Below, one piece after another: positions 37,132 through 49,143 of a stretch of 64,000 nt of DNA. Position numbers and translations under genes: made by a program. The notes beneath the pieces were generated by a model that saw only the letters and a list, made by a program, of their open reading frames with translations, ran no database searches and was not told the DNA's origin. The stretch comes from Laetiporus sulphureus 93-53 (Eukaryota > Basidiomycota > Agaricomycetes > Polyporales > Laetiporaceae), in contig NW_024468519.1 in the NCBI RefSeq assembly GCF_001632365.1, positions 320,831 through 384,830 on the forward strand, read 5' to 3'. How positions within the stretch are numbered: the first letter of the stretch is position 1; each line of letters opens with the position of its first letter.

Positions 37132-38488
37132 CTATCTTCGCGCAGGTACGTCTGCCTTCGTCTCGTTCTCATCTCTTGGCCCATCTTCCTCCTCTGACTC
37201 TTCCAGCAGCAACCCTTTCTTGTCCCTCTTCTTCTTCGCCCCAGGAACGACTCTATTTCCCCCTCTCACGAATGATTTCCAGTTCTCCTCCAGCCTCCTC
37301 ACAACACCCCACTCTCCCTCCGATTCCTCCCCTGCTTTCCTCCCGCTCAATACCTCCTCCTCAGTGCTCTCAATCCACCATCCCTTCTCTTCCGCGATGC
37401 GGACGACCATGTCCCAAGTGTAGGGCGCACTGAAGCGGACATCATGGAAGTCGGATTCGCTGAGAATGCGATACGGGGAGCATCCTTGTATAAGGGATTT
37501 GTGCGCGACTGAGCGGGTGTTGATGGCGGTAGAAAGGGAGAGGAAGAGGTTTGGGTGTTGGTTCTGGAGAGATTATGGAGTTGGATTGAACAAGGAAGAA
37601 GAGGGAAGAAGAGACATACCCGCAACTGCAACCACGTCTGCGCGCTTAAGCCACAACTATGCATGTCAACGCTGATGTCGAGCCATTTGTCTCCATACCG
37701 TTCCTTCATGCGTGCGAACAGCTCGACAGTTGCTTGCTGTGCCTTCACGCTATGCACGCTGACATTTCTCCTGAGCTCAACCGCAAGCGCGAGCTGTGCC
37801 TCGAAGATGGCGACTTGGTGCTCCAGCGGTATCGTGAACGGCGACAGCTCCCTCTTCTCGTCGTCCGCACTCGCGTACGGCGGCTCCGCAGGGGGAGCAT
37901 AAGGCACGCGGCACGCGCGGTCGATCCCGACCTCGCCGAGCATCGCGGAGGGGTGCGCGGCCAGGTCGGCGCGAAGAGAGGCGAGGACGGTAGCGATGGG
38001 TGTTGGTGGAGGGAGGAAGGGCAGGAGACGCGCGAAGGCGGCGGATTGCGCGGGTGTGTGCGGCGCGGAGGAGGGCGGGAGGAAGAGTAGGGCATAGTGT
38101 GCTTCCTTGGATGGAGGCTCGGGCTCGAGCGAGATCCAGTGGGCGAACCAGGGGTGGTAGCCTGCATGGGCACGCCGTCAACGAGCTGTTCGCGGACCGG
38201 AGCGATCGCAGCGCAGCACGCAGGCAATGGAATCGTGGCTCACGCGGAGCAGTGCTGGGTGCGATGGGGAAAGGGAGACGGACCGAAGCAGGGGAGGACC
38301 GCGTCGGGGTAGCGCGCGGCGAGGTCGCGCACGAGGGCTTGGTCGCTGGCGCGCGTGGCCATTGCGCAGATGCGGTGTGGGAGTGCGGACATCAGGGCGG
38401 CGTCGAGCGCGGCGTCGGTCGGGTGGCAGTGCGCGTCGACGACATGTGCGAGCACGCCGGGGGCAGGGAGCGAGGAGCTGTCGAGCAT
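37132..38488 (-). CDS. TatD-family metal-dependent hydrolase (Scn1-like)
   Basis: Starts at the ATG at 38486-38488 (MLDSSSLPAPGVLAHVVDAH) and ends near 37132. The metal site reads VDAHCHPTD (His-x-His), then CFGYHPWFAHW after an intron near 38280, SAMLGEVGIDRAC (metal-binding Glu), NVSVHSVKAQQATVELFARM (His) and SVDMHSCGLSAQTW (His), and the last exon has ILSESDFHDVRF, carrying the final Asp. These are the ligands of TatD-type amidohydrolases. Family members are DNases or cytosolic hydrolases; the nearest fungal relative with a name is fission yeast Scn1, the Cut9-interacting TatD protein. The C-terminus adds an acidic and basic tail (KKKRDKKGLLLEESEEEDG) not needed for the fold. The gene overlaps no neighbour and lies between GOS1 and TRM5, whose start is 115 bases away on the opposite strand. 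Confidence 0.85.
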
Positions 38489-38603
38489 GACGGTGGTGAG
38501 AGATCAAAGACTAGCCGGCGTCAATCGGATCGGTGGACTTGGAGCCGCCACAGTTTCCTGGTGTAACATTTGACTCGGGTTGCACTTTGCAGTCAAAGTA
38601 TAT

Positions 38604-40425
38604 ATGCTCGCTCGCCTCCGGGCAGCCTCGCTTTTTTCTTCCCTAACGCGCGGCATGTCGCGCTCCAGCCACGCCCTGGACGTCTCGCCGCCCGTTCATC
38701 GCGGTATGGCCGTGCTCGATAAGGCTGCGTTCCGCAAGTCTATCCCCATCCTCGCCGTGAAGGTCCCGCCCGAGGCGGTCAGCACGTTCCTGAGCTCGAA
38801 GGTCCTCAAGAACGCGCTTCTGAATGTGCGGAAGGTAAAAAGCGTTACGCCTGCGGAGGACGGGGGCAGGCTCGTGTTGCTCAGGGTGCAAAATCAGAGT
38901 ACGTGCCGCCGAGTGTGTGAGTCGTGCGTGAAGGGGCTGATACCGAGGCAAGACAGCCGACTTGTCTCCCGAGGCGAGCGGGCTTATAGAGAAGCAGAAT
39001 GCGGAGCTGGTCCCGTATACACTGGAGTTTGATTATGATTACTGGCTTGCAGGTGAGGTTGTGCAGTACAGCAGGGATTCCTTCATTAGTGCGTTGGCGT
39101 CTGACCGAGGCTTTAAACAGATGAGATTCTTCACTCCGTACTACCCGAGGACTTAGTCCAGGGTGCACCTTCGGGGTTTGCAGCGATGGGGCACATCGGT
39201 AAGCCGCCGTAGATTCTTCCCCCCATATTATAGCTCACGGAACTGCCTCATCGACACAGCGCACTTGAATCTGACCGACGAATACTTGCCATACAAGCAC
39301 CTCATAGGTCAAGTCATCTTGGAAGTGTGTACTGCAGCGCTCAAATCGTGCAAGTGGCTGACGATCTATTGCAGAAAAATTCCAATGTCAAAACCGTCGT
39401 GAACAAGGTTAATACAATCAGCAACCAGTTCCGTGTTTTCCCCATGGAACTGCTCGCAGGAGAGCCCAACTACGTCGTCGAGCACGTGCGTAACTTCATT
39501 AGCCGTATGGAGCGTCTATCGACCTGATTAATACCACAGCACGAGTCAGATTGCACGTTCACCTTCGACTTCAGCCAGGTCTACTGGAATTCACGGCTTC
39601 AAACCGAGCACGCGCGCCTGGTCGAGCAGTTCTCGCCCGCAGACGTGGTTGCGGACGTGTTCGCCGGTGTCGGGCCCTTTTCCATTCCAGCGGCCAAGCG
39701 GGGATGCGCCGTGCTCGCGAATGATTTGAACCCCGTCAGTTACAAGTACCTAGTGCAGAATATTGCCAACAACAAGGTATGTGAGAGCTGATCTACTTCT
39801 TCCGCTGGCTTTCTGATGAATTCCCACTAGGTTTCGACGTTCGTCCGACCATCGTGCAAAGACGGCCGAGAATTCATTCGCGAGGTGTTCAACGCGGCAT
39901 ATGATGATCCCTTACCTCCCGCTCCCCGCCCCAAAATAAGCAGGTCAAAGACAAAAGAGCAGAACAAGCAGGCGCGCATAGCGGGCACGCAAAAGGCCTC
40001 GTTGCCTCCCTCACCGCCGGCGTCGCCGCGCAGACGCATCACGCAGTTCGCGATGAACCTGCCCGCGACGGCGATCGAGTTCCTTGACGCGTTCCGTGGC
40101 GTGCTCGCACCCGGCAACGCGGGGGAGCGGCCGATGCGCGAGCTGTACGATGCGCCGGAGAGGATGCCGAAGGTGCATTGCTATTGCTTCACGAAGGAAC
40201 TGGAGCCCGAGCGGGCGGACGTGGATATTCGACGGGTGCGTCCTCCTTGCGATTGAGTTTAATCATGGTATGCTTATGCGGGATCATGCGCAGAGGGTGG
40301 AGGAAATGCTAGGTGCGCCGCTAGGCAAGGAGACGTCGACTTACTTGGTACGCTCGGTCGCGCCGAACAAGGAGATGTACTGTATCAGCTTCCGATTGCC
40401 GTACGAGGTTGCGTTTGCGGCTTGA
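38604..40425 (+). CDS. TRM5: tRNA (guanine37-N1)-methyltransferase
   Basis: Eight or so exons run from the ATG at 38604 to the TGA at 40423-40425. The first 17 residues ([17 protein letters not shown]) are rich in Arg, Ser and Leu without acids, like a mitochondrial presequence, and a second in-frame ATG follows at 38655 ([10 protein letters not shown]), which fits the known dual cytosolic/mitochondrial targeting of Trm5. Family blocks are [105 protein letters not shown] (SAM-binding loop), [36 protein letters not shown] (the Asn-Leu-Pro catalytic loop) and the final [15 protein letters not shown]. Trm5 makes m1G37 to prevent frameshifting. A Lys/Pro-rich insert of about 40 residues sits before the catalytic loop. 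Confidence 0.93.
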
Positions 40426-41329
40426 CGGTGTTGCGATGTATGCCAGGATACTGGGTTGCAGGAAGTTTCCTCCGAGACATTTGGGGTCTCAAAGCCACAA
40501 TATTGCTGCGTGCATTGAATTGCATGTTAATGCCCTTGCAAGGCGCATCATGCTCATCATACTCAGCCTGCCTCAGTAATGGGAGCCTCAAGTTCAGCCT
40601 CCAGTCATGCGAAGGACAGTCGCTCCTTACCCTTAACGGCAGCCCAACTGCTGGACACGTTCCAAAGATTCGTCTGTTCCTTGTAGACGCGTGTAAGCGG
40701 TCTTTGAGCGGCATTGAGTTTCGATAAGCTACTAATGGTGGGCTGATGCCTGCACGAGGGAGCTCTAGCCCGAGGGAACGGAGGCCGACGCTCGGCAAAC
40801 GTGTGGCAAAAAGGAAGGCGGGCCATTGCCTGCAGGCACTGAGGCATTAATTGGGTCCGTCCATGCGACTTGTGCTGCTTTTTGGTATTGGAAGTCGCTG
40901 TTTGACGGTACAGCCTGCGGCACAGCAGTTCGAGTCGGGTGCTCGCGCGCGATGTCGGAAGAGTCATTGACTCATTGTTAGCAAAAAGTCTAAATGTGCT
41001 TAGTCAGCCGAGTCTAACACCGCACAAGATGCAGGGCGTTACAGCAGTCGAGCTCCGCACGCTGCTGCCAGCGCATCGTATATCTCCGGGACGCGCACGG
41101 TCGCTCCCTCTGTTCTCTCTCTCCCCGGGCTGCGTGCCCGCCATAGACTACCCTACGCTGCTGTATTCGCTAGACTAGATCCTAGAGCTGTCCTCGCTGC
41201 TGCTTATTCCATCTATTGACGCGCAACGATCAATCGTGCTCTCTTGATACTCCCGGCGCCCACTCTCTGTCCTCGTTCCACCACGTAGCTAACTAATTTC
41301 CTGATCCATTGTCGACCGGACGGACAGCC
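40426..41329. other. intergenic, promoter of the mitochondrial carrier gene
   Basis: About 900 bases. No recognisable gene; open frames on both strands lack features. The right half is rich in CT tracts (for example near 41105-41125), common just upstream of basidiomycete start codons, and probably is the promoter and leader of the carrier gene. Confidence 0.5.
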
Positions 41330-44300
41330 ATGTTCCCTCTCTCTCTGCCGCGCATCTTCCCCACGCTGCACTGTGACTCGGACGAACTCGCAGTGTCGGA
41401 ACGCACCGTCACCGCCCTGCGACGTGTTCGGAACGTGATGGCTGTCCCAGAGACCGAGCTGAAGCGATGGAGACGCATATTCGACGCGAATGCGCAGACA
41501 GAGGTGGACGGACAGAAGTACGTCGCGTGATTCCTTTCGTGCGTGTGTGCGCGTTGCTGCTTCTCGAGGCTCACACGCTCTCCGGGCGCAGGTTTTTGAC
41601 CAGCGAGCAGTTCGTCAACGCGATTGCGCCGGCGCGCGACTCCAAGATCGGACGCGCCCAGTTCTCCATTCTTTTCCGTGTCGCAGACACCAGCAAGCGT
41701 GGTCTGGTGTCGTGGGACGACTTCGTTGTGTTTGAGACACTGCTCAAGCGGCCTGATGCGGACTATTGGATAGCATTCCAGTATTTTGACGTGTATGTGC
41801 TTTTCCGCTCGCGACCTGCAAAATTTGACGGACGCATCCTGTTGTGACTCAGAGATGACTCGGGTACGATCACCCTCGACGAGTTCAAGAACGTGTTTCA
41901 GGCGAACGTCGGATCACATGTTATTCCGTTCGACTTTGACTGGTACGCTGCTCCGTGCTGTTCCGCCGTCCTGTGATTTTGGTTCAACATGTGAATTAGC
42001 GACTGGGTGAAGCTATACCTCGGAACAAAGAATGGACACCATGTTCTTGGATGTTCGTGTACCCGATTTCTGACGATTGGAGATCACCTGACATGCATGA
42101 ATAGACAACGAATTCACACAGTTGATGAAGGGTCTTCAAGGCGAGCGGTTGCGACAGGCGTTCAAGTACTTTGATAAAGACCATGATGGCTTTATCTTGC
42201 CGGAGGAATTCAAGAGAATCCTCATGGTCGGTGTTTACGCGCATATAGTCGCAATTATATCTCACCTATCGCTGTAGGAAATCGCGGGACATAAACTGTC
42301 CGAGGCTGTTATCGAGCGACTGCCGACGTTGACAGTGCTCTCGCCTGGCGGACGGATATCCTACTCTGAAGTCATTGCCTTCCATAATGTCGTCCGAGGT
42401 GAGCTAATACTCTCCTGCTCCAAATTGCACAGTATGCAAACGTTTGGTACCAGAGATGGATATTCTAGAGCGGTTCGTATCCATCTTCGCATCCCCTGCT
42501 CGCACTCGGATAGCTGATCCACCGTAGTATCATTCGAGAAGCCATTGCCAAATCAAAAGACGGGCGCATCGACCAGTCAGACTTCCTGAACTACTGCGAG
42601 ACCGCAACACGCTATTCGCTCTTTACGCCCATGGAGGCGTCCATCATTTTCCACTTTGCCGGACGCGGAAATGCCACACAGCGTTTGGCGTTCGTAGACT
42701 TTGCACAGCTGCTGGATCCACGGTGGCGAGCGCCGCTGGAACGCGATGAGCAGGAGGGCGAGACAACCACCACAGCAAAGTCGTTCCTGCACTCGGTCGC
42801 GCACTCGGTGTATAACTTTGTGCAGGGAGGTGAGAGGCTCATTTGCTATAGGCTTGGGCGCGTTTGATATTGAGTGTGAGTGGTGCAGGTATTGCGGGCG
42901 CATTTGGTGCGACGATTGTATACCCAATAGATCTCGGTAAGTGGAATGATCTTGGCATTTGATTTATTCTCACATCTTCGTAGTCAAGGTAGAGTGGTCC
43001 TTTCATCGCGCTAAACTGAGTTTCATCATTGTTTGATGCCTGTGTTGTAAAGACCCGGTAAGCTCTACAGGTTTACATGCTTGGTTTACGTACCATTGAT
43101 GCATGCGGTACAGAATGCAAAACCAACGGAGCACGGTCGTCGGCCAGCTCCTTTACAAAAACAGTCTGGACTGCGTGAAGAAGGTCTTCCGTAATGAAGG
43201 TTTCATTGGGTTCTACCGTGGTCTAGGGCCGCAGCTCATCGTGAGATTGAATTGATCCGTTCCGAGGCGTCCGTGATGCTGACCGATATGGCAGGGCGTC
43301 GCACCGGAGAAAGCTATCAAGCTAACTGTCAATGACTTCATTCGTGCGCGTGCGATGGACCCCGAGACGGGCAGAATCAAGTTGTTCTGGGAACTTGTGG
43401 CTGGTGGTTCTGCGGGTGGTTGTCAAGTGGTACGTGGGCGCGCATTCTTCGCACCATGCCGTATTGTTTTATTGGGCACGTGTCTAGATCTTCACGAACC
43501 CTCTAGAGATTGTGTATGTCGTGTATGTCCATTCAACAGCGAAACGATGCTGATGCTGTGTGCTTGCAGCAAAATTCGGCTGCAGATACAGGGAGAGGCG
43601 GCTAAGCTGGAGGGCGCAATACCAAAAGGTGCTGTGCACATCATCCGGCAGCTGGGTCTGTTGGGTCTGTACAAGGGTGCCAGCGCCTGCCTACTCCGCG
43701 ATATACCATTTTCTGCCATCTACTTCCCGGCATACTGGCACTTGAAGAGGGACGTGTTCGAAGAGGGGTACAACGGCAAACAGCTTTCATTCTTTGAAAC
43801 ACTGGCGTCGGCAGCCATCGCGTGCGTATCAGTATCCGTGGCGTCTGCTATGAAAGGCATAGCCATCTGATTTAGTGCTGATGAATCTGTTATTTTTTGA
43901 TGCAGCGGCATGCCTGCGGCGTACTTCACTACTCCTGCAGGTGAGATCGCCTACGTGTTGGGCGTGGGAAGGCGCTGAGGATATATTTAGATGTGGTCAA
44001 GACACGCTTGCAAGTGGAGGCGCGCACTGGCCAGACGCATTATAAGGGCATGGGTGATGCGTTCGTCAAAATCTGTGAGTGAAATCAAGCATGAACGGCT
44101 TCGATGTTAAGCTGCTTTCATGCAGGGCAAGAGGAGGGCTTCAAGGCATTCTTTAAAGGAGGCCCGGCACGTATCGTCCGAAGCAGTCCGCAATTTGGGT
44201 TCACGCTTGTTGCATACGAGTATCTGCACAAGGTACGGTTCCCAGTTCTCATAGAGACGAGGCCGTGCTAATGCTTACGCAATCGCTTACTGCAGTTCTT

Positions 44301-44492
44301 CCCCGTAGGTTTCGTTGCTGTTCTTGGCGATATGTTTCCTGATTGGGCCGGCAGTATCCCTACGGCGGCCAGCAGAAGGTGGAGACGCCTCTCACCATCC
44401 AATCAGAAGACCTTACCAAGGTACGTGCGCGGAATGCGCTCAAGATTCTGCTCGACGTGCACGGCGACTTTGGTCGACGGCCTGTCGCGTAA
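41330..44492 (+). CDS. AGC1: mitochondrial aspartate/glutamate carrier with N-terminal EF hands (aralar/AGC1 type)
   Basis: At least 14 exons run from the ATG at 41330 ([20 protein letters not shown]) to the TAA at 44490-44492. The N-terminal half is an EF-hand domain: [68 protein letters not shown]. The C-terminal half has three mitochondrial-carrier repeats: [16 protein letters not shown] with the split [14 protein letters not shown], then [40 protein letters not shown], then [40 protein letters not shown]. It ends with a C-terminal extension containing [19 protein letters not shown]. This architecture is that of AGC1/aralar/citrin, which exchanges aspartate for glutamate and a proton across the inner membrane and senses Ca2+. 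One EF hand ([12 protein letters not shown]) is a good Ca2+ ligand loop; others are weaker. Confidence 0.92.
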
Positions 44493-45076
44493 GCGATTCT
44501 GGCTGGCCTCTTGTGTGCTTGTTTGGGGTGTCTTTGTTTTCTATCGTACTTGCTGTGTGGAATGCAATCATCTATCTATCGAGTCCTCGGTAACCGTCTG
44601 TCTACGAAGGATGCTGTTAAGCCAATGGGCGAGCGTGCTGAACAGCCAATGGCGATGCCAAGTCATGCCACTACCGATGTGCATCCGTCGTCTCTAGGGA
44701 GACACGATCAAATGATATCCCTCGACGTGAAGCCGTACATTCTCCCGCGGGATTTCAGCCAATCTTCATATAGACCTCGAAATGAGTGACCACTTCGCCC
44801 CCTTCTCCCTCTTTCGTTCGGTCTCGGTTTCTTCCTTCTGTCCTTTTGTCTGTCTTTGCGGTGAGTGCTTGATCCACTTTATCGTGTCATGTCGACCATT
44901 GACGGATATCCTCGCAGTGTGCTTTGCGTTTACCGCATCGCTTACCGCACCTTTTGCGCTGCTAGCCAGGCTTGCATAGCGTAGACCGCTTCCTCGTCAT
45001 TCATTTGCTTCCCAGTGCCCGGCCATCGCAGGCGCCGATTTTTTCTGTTGGACTTATATTGTGACATCTATTCGTC
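44493..45076. other. intergenic, promoter of the Thr-rich secreted protein gene
   Basis: About 580 bases with strong pyrimidine-rich tracts around 44795-44860. No gene is visible. Probably the 3' region of the carrier gene followed by the promoter and leader of the downstream secreted protein. Confidence 0.5.
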
Positions 45077-48071
45077 ATGCATTCGATTTTCTTTATCCTT
45101 TCCCTCGCAGGCGCGGCCGCCGCGCAGATTCAAGTCAATGGGTGGTCCAGCGTAGCGGCGGCGACGCCGGCTGCATCTGCCGGAAGCTCTTATCCCGATG
45201 TGTCGAGTGCGGCAAGCTACACCGCAGCTGCTGCCTCGTCGCAGATCACGGCGCCTGCGTCTGCTTCTTCGTATTCGATGATTCCTTATTCGTCCTTCGT
45301 TTCGGGTGGTTACAAGAGCATGGCCTGCGGATACGGTTATACAAAGGCCAGCGATGGCTCTTGTCAGTCAGAGTCTTGGGTAGGGTTTCATATACCACTA
45401 ACTTTCCGAAAGTTAACGGTTCGGGATCAATGCAGTGGTCCACCTCTGGCTGCTACGAGACTATCATTATCAATAACTAGTACGTTGGCTGCCCACTCGT
45501 TGACTGGGCGTCCCTGATCCGCTTTTTTTTCCAGTGGCGGAAGTTCGTGCGATTCGGGATACACATACACAGCGACCACAACGGATTATTCCACTCTCAC
45601 TGAGACAGCGACAGCGGTATGTGGTGCGGTCTTCACATTACGAAACGTGTCTGATCAAAATTGTTCACTACTATCAGACTATGACCGTGCCCACGACGGT
45701 CACTGTGTACGCAACTGTCACAAATGTGAAGACGGATACCGACTCTGTGACGCAGACCGACTTCGTCACCTCCACAAAACTGGTGCCCACGACTTATATA
45801 TGGACCTCCACAGAGGTCGTTGACGAGACGCAGACGGTGGAGCATACCCTGACCGCAACGGCAACGAGCACTCTGGACGATGTCTACACGCAGACTGACT
45901 TCGAGACGGCGACAGCCACAGAAACGCAGAAAGAGACCTTGACCGACTTCGTGACCTCCACTTTGCTGAGCACAATCGTGCAACCGACCACTTACACGAG
46001 CGTGTTTGTGAGCACCCAGGTCATCGACAACGTATGTATTTCCGCGATCGTGTGTGTTAGTGGATTAAATTTGGTGATTACAGACGCAAACGTTGGAGAT
46101 CACACAAACTGCAACCAAGACTGACAACGTCACTCTTGTGCAGACAGCTACCCAGACAGACACCTTAACTGCTACGGCAACTGTCACCTCGGTCAGCACG
46201 CTTGTAGAGCCCACGACGTACACTTCGTTTTTCGTCAGCACGTCGGTTGTCGACGAGGTGCGTTAGATTGTTGCTACAAGAGCGTGCAAGTCACAGACAA
46301 CGCGATGATTTAGACGCAAACTGTGGAAAATACCATCTTTTCAACTATCGTGGAGAACAGGACATACTTCCAAACGCAGACGCTCCTCTCGACGGCCACG
46401 GACACTGCGACCGCCACGAAGACGGACACTGCGACAGCAACCGAGACGGATACCTTGACTGAGATGGTGACCCTGACCCAACTCAGTACTCTTGTTGAGC
46501 CGACAACCATTACCTCTATGTTTGTCAGTACAGAGGTCATCGACAACGTAGGTCCCGTTCCCATCTAACACCGCTTCTTGAATGACATCGAGATCTGCAG
46601 ACGCAAACTGTGGAGAACACTGTATTCTCGACTCTCACGGACAACAGGACCTACACGCAAACCCAGACAATTTTGTCTACTGCGACCGCGACGAGTACTG
46701 ACTTTGCGACTCAAACTGAGCTGGTAACTGTGACACAAATCAGCACCCTTGTTGAGCCCACGACGTACACGTCCGTTTTTGTTAGCACATCCGTCGTGGA
46801 CGAGGTAAGATCTCTCCCATACGATAGTAAGTGAGAATGCTGAATTGAATGACATAGACAAGCACAGTGGAGAACACCATCTTCTCCACCGTCACAGAAA
46901 ACAGGACCTATTTGCAGACGCAGACGTTGGTCTCTACCGCGACAGCTACGGCCACCGAGTTCTCGACAAGGACTGACACGGCTACTGCCACTGCTACTGA
47001 GACGGAAATCGAGACGCAGCTGGTGACGGTGACGCAAGTCAGTACGCTTGTACAGCCCACGACCTACACGTCCTTCTTCGTTAGCACTTCCGTCGTGGAT
47101 GAGGTACGTTCATATCATAGCTAGTCGATCTCAGCTCTCATTTTGTGCCTTCAGACCAGCACAGTCGAGCAAACCATCTTCTCTACAGTTGTCGAGGACA
47201 TGACGTCCTTCCAGACACAGACTTTTGTTTCGACCGCGACTGCGACAGCTACCGCCACCGCCACCGAGTTCGCTACCGAGACGGAGGTTGAGACTCAGAT
47301 GGTCACGGTGACACAGTTGCGTACTGTGGTTGAGCCGACGACGTATACATCAACTTTCATGAGTACCTCCGTAGTCGACGAGGTAAGAATCAAGGGTCAC
47401 AAGGTTGCGTCGGGTGATGCTGACGATATGAGCAGACAAGCACCGTGGAGCAGACGTTCTTCTCTACTATCGTCGAAAGCATGACCTATGTGCAGACCCA
47501 GACCATTCTGTCGACCGCCACAGCTACGGAATTCGCTACCGAGACAAAGACCGCAACTGCGACCGCGACCGAGACTGTCTCCGAGACAGCGCTTGCGTCT
47601 TGCTTGAATTCGGTGAGACGATGAATGCTCGGACCCGAGTGGTAGTCATCTGACCCGTGATCTGTTCAGTGTAAGAGCCAATGGGCACTAACTACCGGAA
47701 ACAGCAACAGTTACACGTACGCATCGTGGCCGACTTCCAGCCATGTTACGTCTAGTGCGACAACGTGGTACTCGAAGCCGATAGCGTCGAGCTCACACGT
47801 CGACAGTTGGGGTGCATCAAGTAGCAAAGCTTCTGCGAGCTGGGTAGCGAGGAGCAGTAAGGCCTCCGCGAGCTGGGACGCATCGAGCAGCAAAGCAGCG
47901 GAAGCGACTAGCGTGCGCAGTGCCAGCCGGAGTGCATCAAGCGATCGAGCCTCGTCTGCTGACTGGTGGCAAGGCAGAAATGCGACTGTCACTGCATCCA
48001 GCAAGAGCCCCAGCTGGTCCGGCAGTCCCGCATCGGAATTGTCTTCGGGCTCGTCTGACATGTCCTCATGA
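45077..48071 (+). CDS. secreted Thr-rich protein built from tandemly duplicated phase-0 exons
   Basis: Ten exons join in frame to 815 residues: 45077-45379, 45436-45479, 45535-45616, 45678-46031, 46084-46257, 46314-46547, 46601-46804, 46858-47103, 47155-47382, 47436-47612 and a last 47670-48071 (eleven in all). Every exon from 45678 on is a multiple of three with phase-0 borders. A signal peptide (MHSIFFILSLAGAAAA) precedes a small Cys module (ACGYGY, GSCQSESW, STSGCYETIIINN, SSCDSGYTYT). The repeat exons begin T-S/Q-T-V-E, hold NTIFSTIVENRTY-like text and a run of Thr-Ala-Thr, and end VEPTTYTS then STSVVDE or STEVIDN. The last exon has CKSQWALTTGNSNSYTYASW and a Ser/Ala-rich tail ending SSGSSDMSS. 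Very heavy O-mannosylation is expected, so a cell-wall or extracellular stalk protein is likely. No GPI signal is seen. Function is not known. Confidence 0.85.
45678..47612 (+). repeat. array of intron-bounded coding repeats
   Basis: Seven consecutive exons of 118, 58, 78, 68, 82, 76 and 59 codons encode eight related Thr-rich units. The first of these exons holds two units fused with no intron between them (TSTEVVDE directly followed by TQTVEHTLTA), whereas in all later copies an intron falls exactly at that border. Units differ mainly in the number of Thr-Ala-Thr triplets in the middle. Confidence 0.85.
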
Positions 48072-48568
48072 TGTTCTGCGCCCGACCTATATTAATGGAC
48101 TCTTCATCGGACTCTCAACCTTGCTCTTAACATATCCGATTGCTTAGTATGTATTGACTACTTTCCCTCGCTGTGAAATCGGACGGACCTCTGTAGATAT
48201 AAGTGGCAGAATAGCAGCCAAGGCAAATATTCTTCAGCGCACCTATGAGACCTCTTCTATCTGATTGTGATTCAATGGGGTTGATGCGCGACCTCCGATG
48301 GTTGGCGCGCAAGCATGTGTACCAGCAGTTATTCCGAAACCTCTGTCGTGCTACCTTTGCACTTGAAGGTGTTCCTGTGCATCGAGGCAATTGAACGGAG
48401 TTCCCCGCAAGTAATACGCGCGCGACGTGCTTAAGCGTATCGGCGGATGATTACGGACGCGTCTCTTCGTCACTGACCACATCGAATATTTGAAACCGCA
48501 TATCAGCAAGGCCTTGTGTTGTGCAGCGCCCAACGCCGGAATAACGAACCACCGTACAGTCTCGACTC
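48072..48568. other. intergenic
   Basis: About 500 bases between two plus-strand genes. Nothing coding is supported. It includes the 3' region of the Thr-rich gene and the promoter of the thioredoxin-like gene. Confidence 0.5.
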
Positions 48569-49143
48569 ATGCCGCTGCACACTACGGAAGATCCAGCGGA
48601 ACCGCACACGCTGCGGCCGCTGGATGCCATTCGGGAGGATTTCTTGATCTTTTGGGCATCTCGTGATGAAACCGGGAAACCCTGGTGTCCGGTGAGAGCT
48701 CATAAATCAAACTCGAGGCGTTTCATGATGCGATTGGAACTGATAACATCGCCCGCGCACTGCAGGATTGTATCGCTGTCGATAATATCATCCAGAACAC
48801 CTTCCAGCCACCTACAGGCCCTTCAGCGCTCCTGGTTTATGTCGGACAAAGACCAGAGTGCGTTACGTCCGCTTTGACAGCTATGCCATAACGAACTTCA
48901 TGAGATTGTACGTATCAGGTGGAAGAGTCCATCCAATCCATTTCGCGGAGAACCATGGCAGGTGGAGTCAATTCCTACGATTATCAGACTTCGAGATGTG
49001 AGTGCCGCACCTGAATCTGGCGTGCTTTCAGCGCTCTCCGTAATTGACGAACGCGATTGCCATCCTCCGAGCAGGGCGCTAGACTCGTGGAGAAGGAAAT
49101 AGAACACAGCCTCGCCTCGTTTCTCAAGGATAAATCCTATTAA
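48569..49143 (+). CDS. TXNDC17/TRP14-like thioredoxin-related protein
   Basis: Four small exons join in frame: 48569-48691, 48766-48857, 48919-48997 and 49075-49143, giving 120 residues, close to the 123 of human TXNDC17. Starting at the ATG (MPLHTTEDPAEPHTLRPLDA), it reads DFLIFWASRDETGKPWCP joined across the first intron to DCIAVDNIIQNTF, so the active site is Trp-Cys-Pro-Asp-Cys, diagnostic for the TRP14 group rather than the Cys-Gly-Pro-Cys of thioredoxin. Then ALLVYVGQRPE, WKSPSNPFRGEPWQVESIPT with the conserved cis-proline, IIRLRD, and GARLVEKEIEHSLASFLKD. TRP14 reduces cystine and certain protein disulfides in the cytosol using thioredoxin reductase. The exons are too short to be found as one frame, which is why the gene is easily missed. 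Confidence 0.88.
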
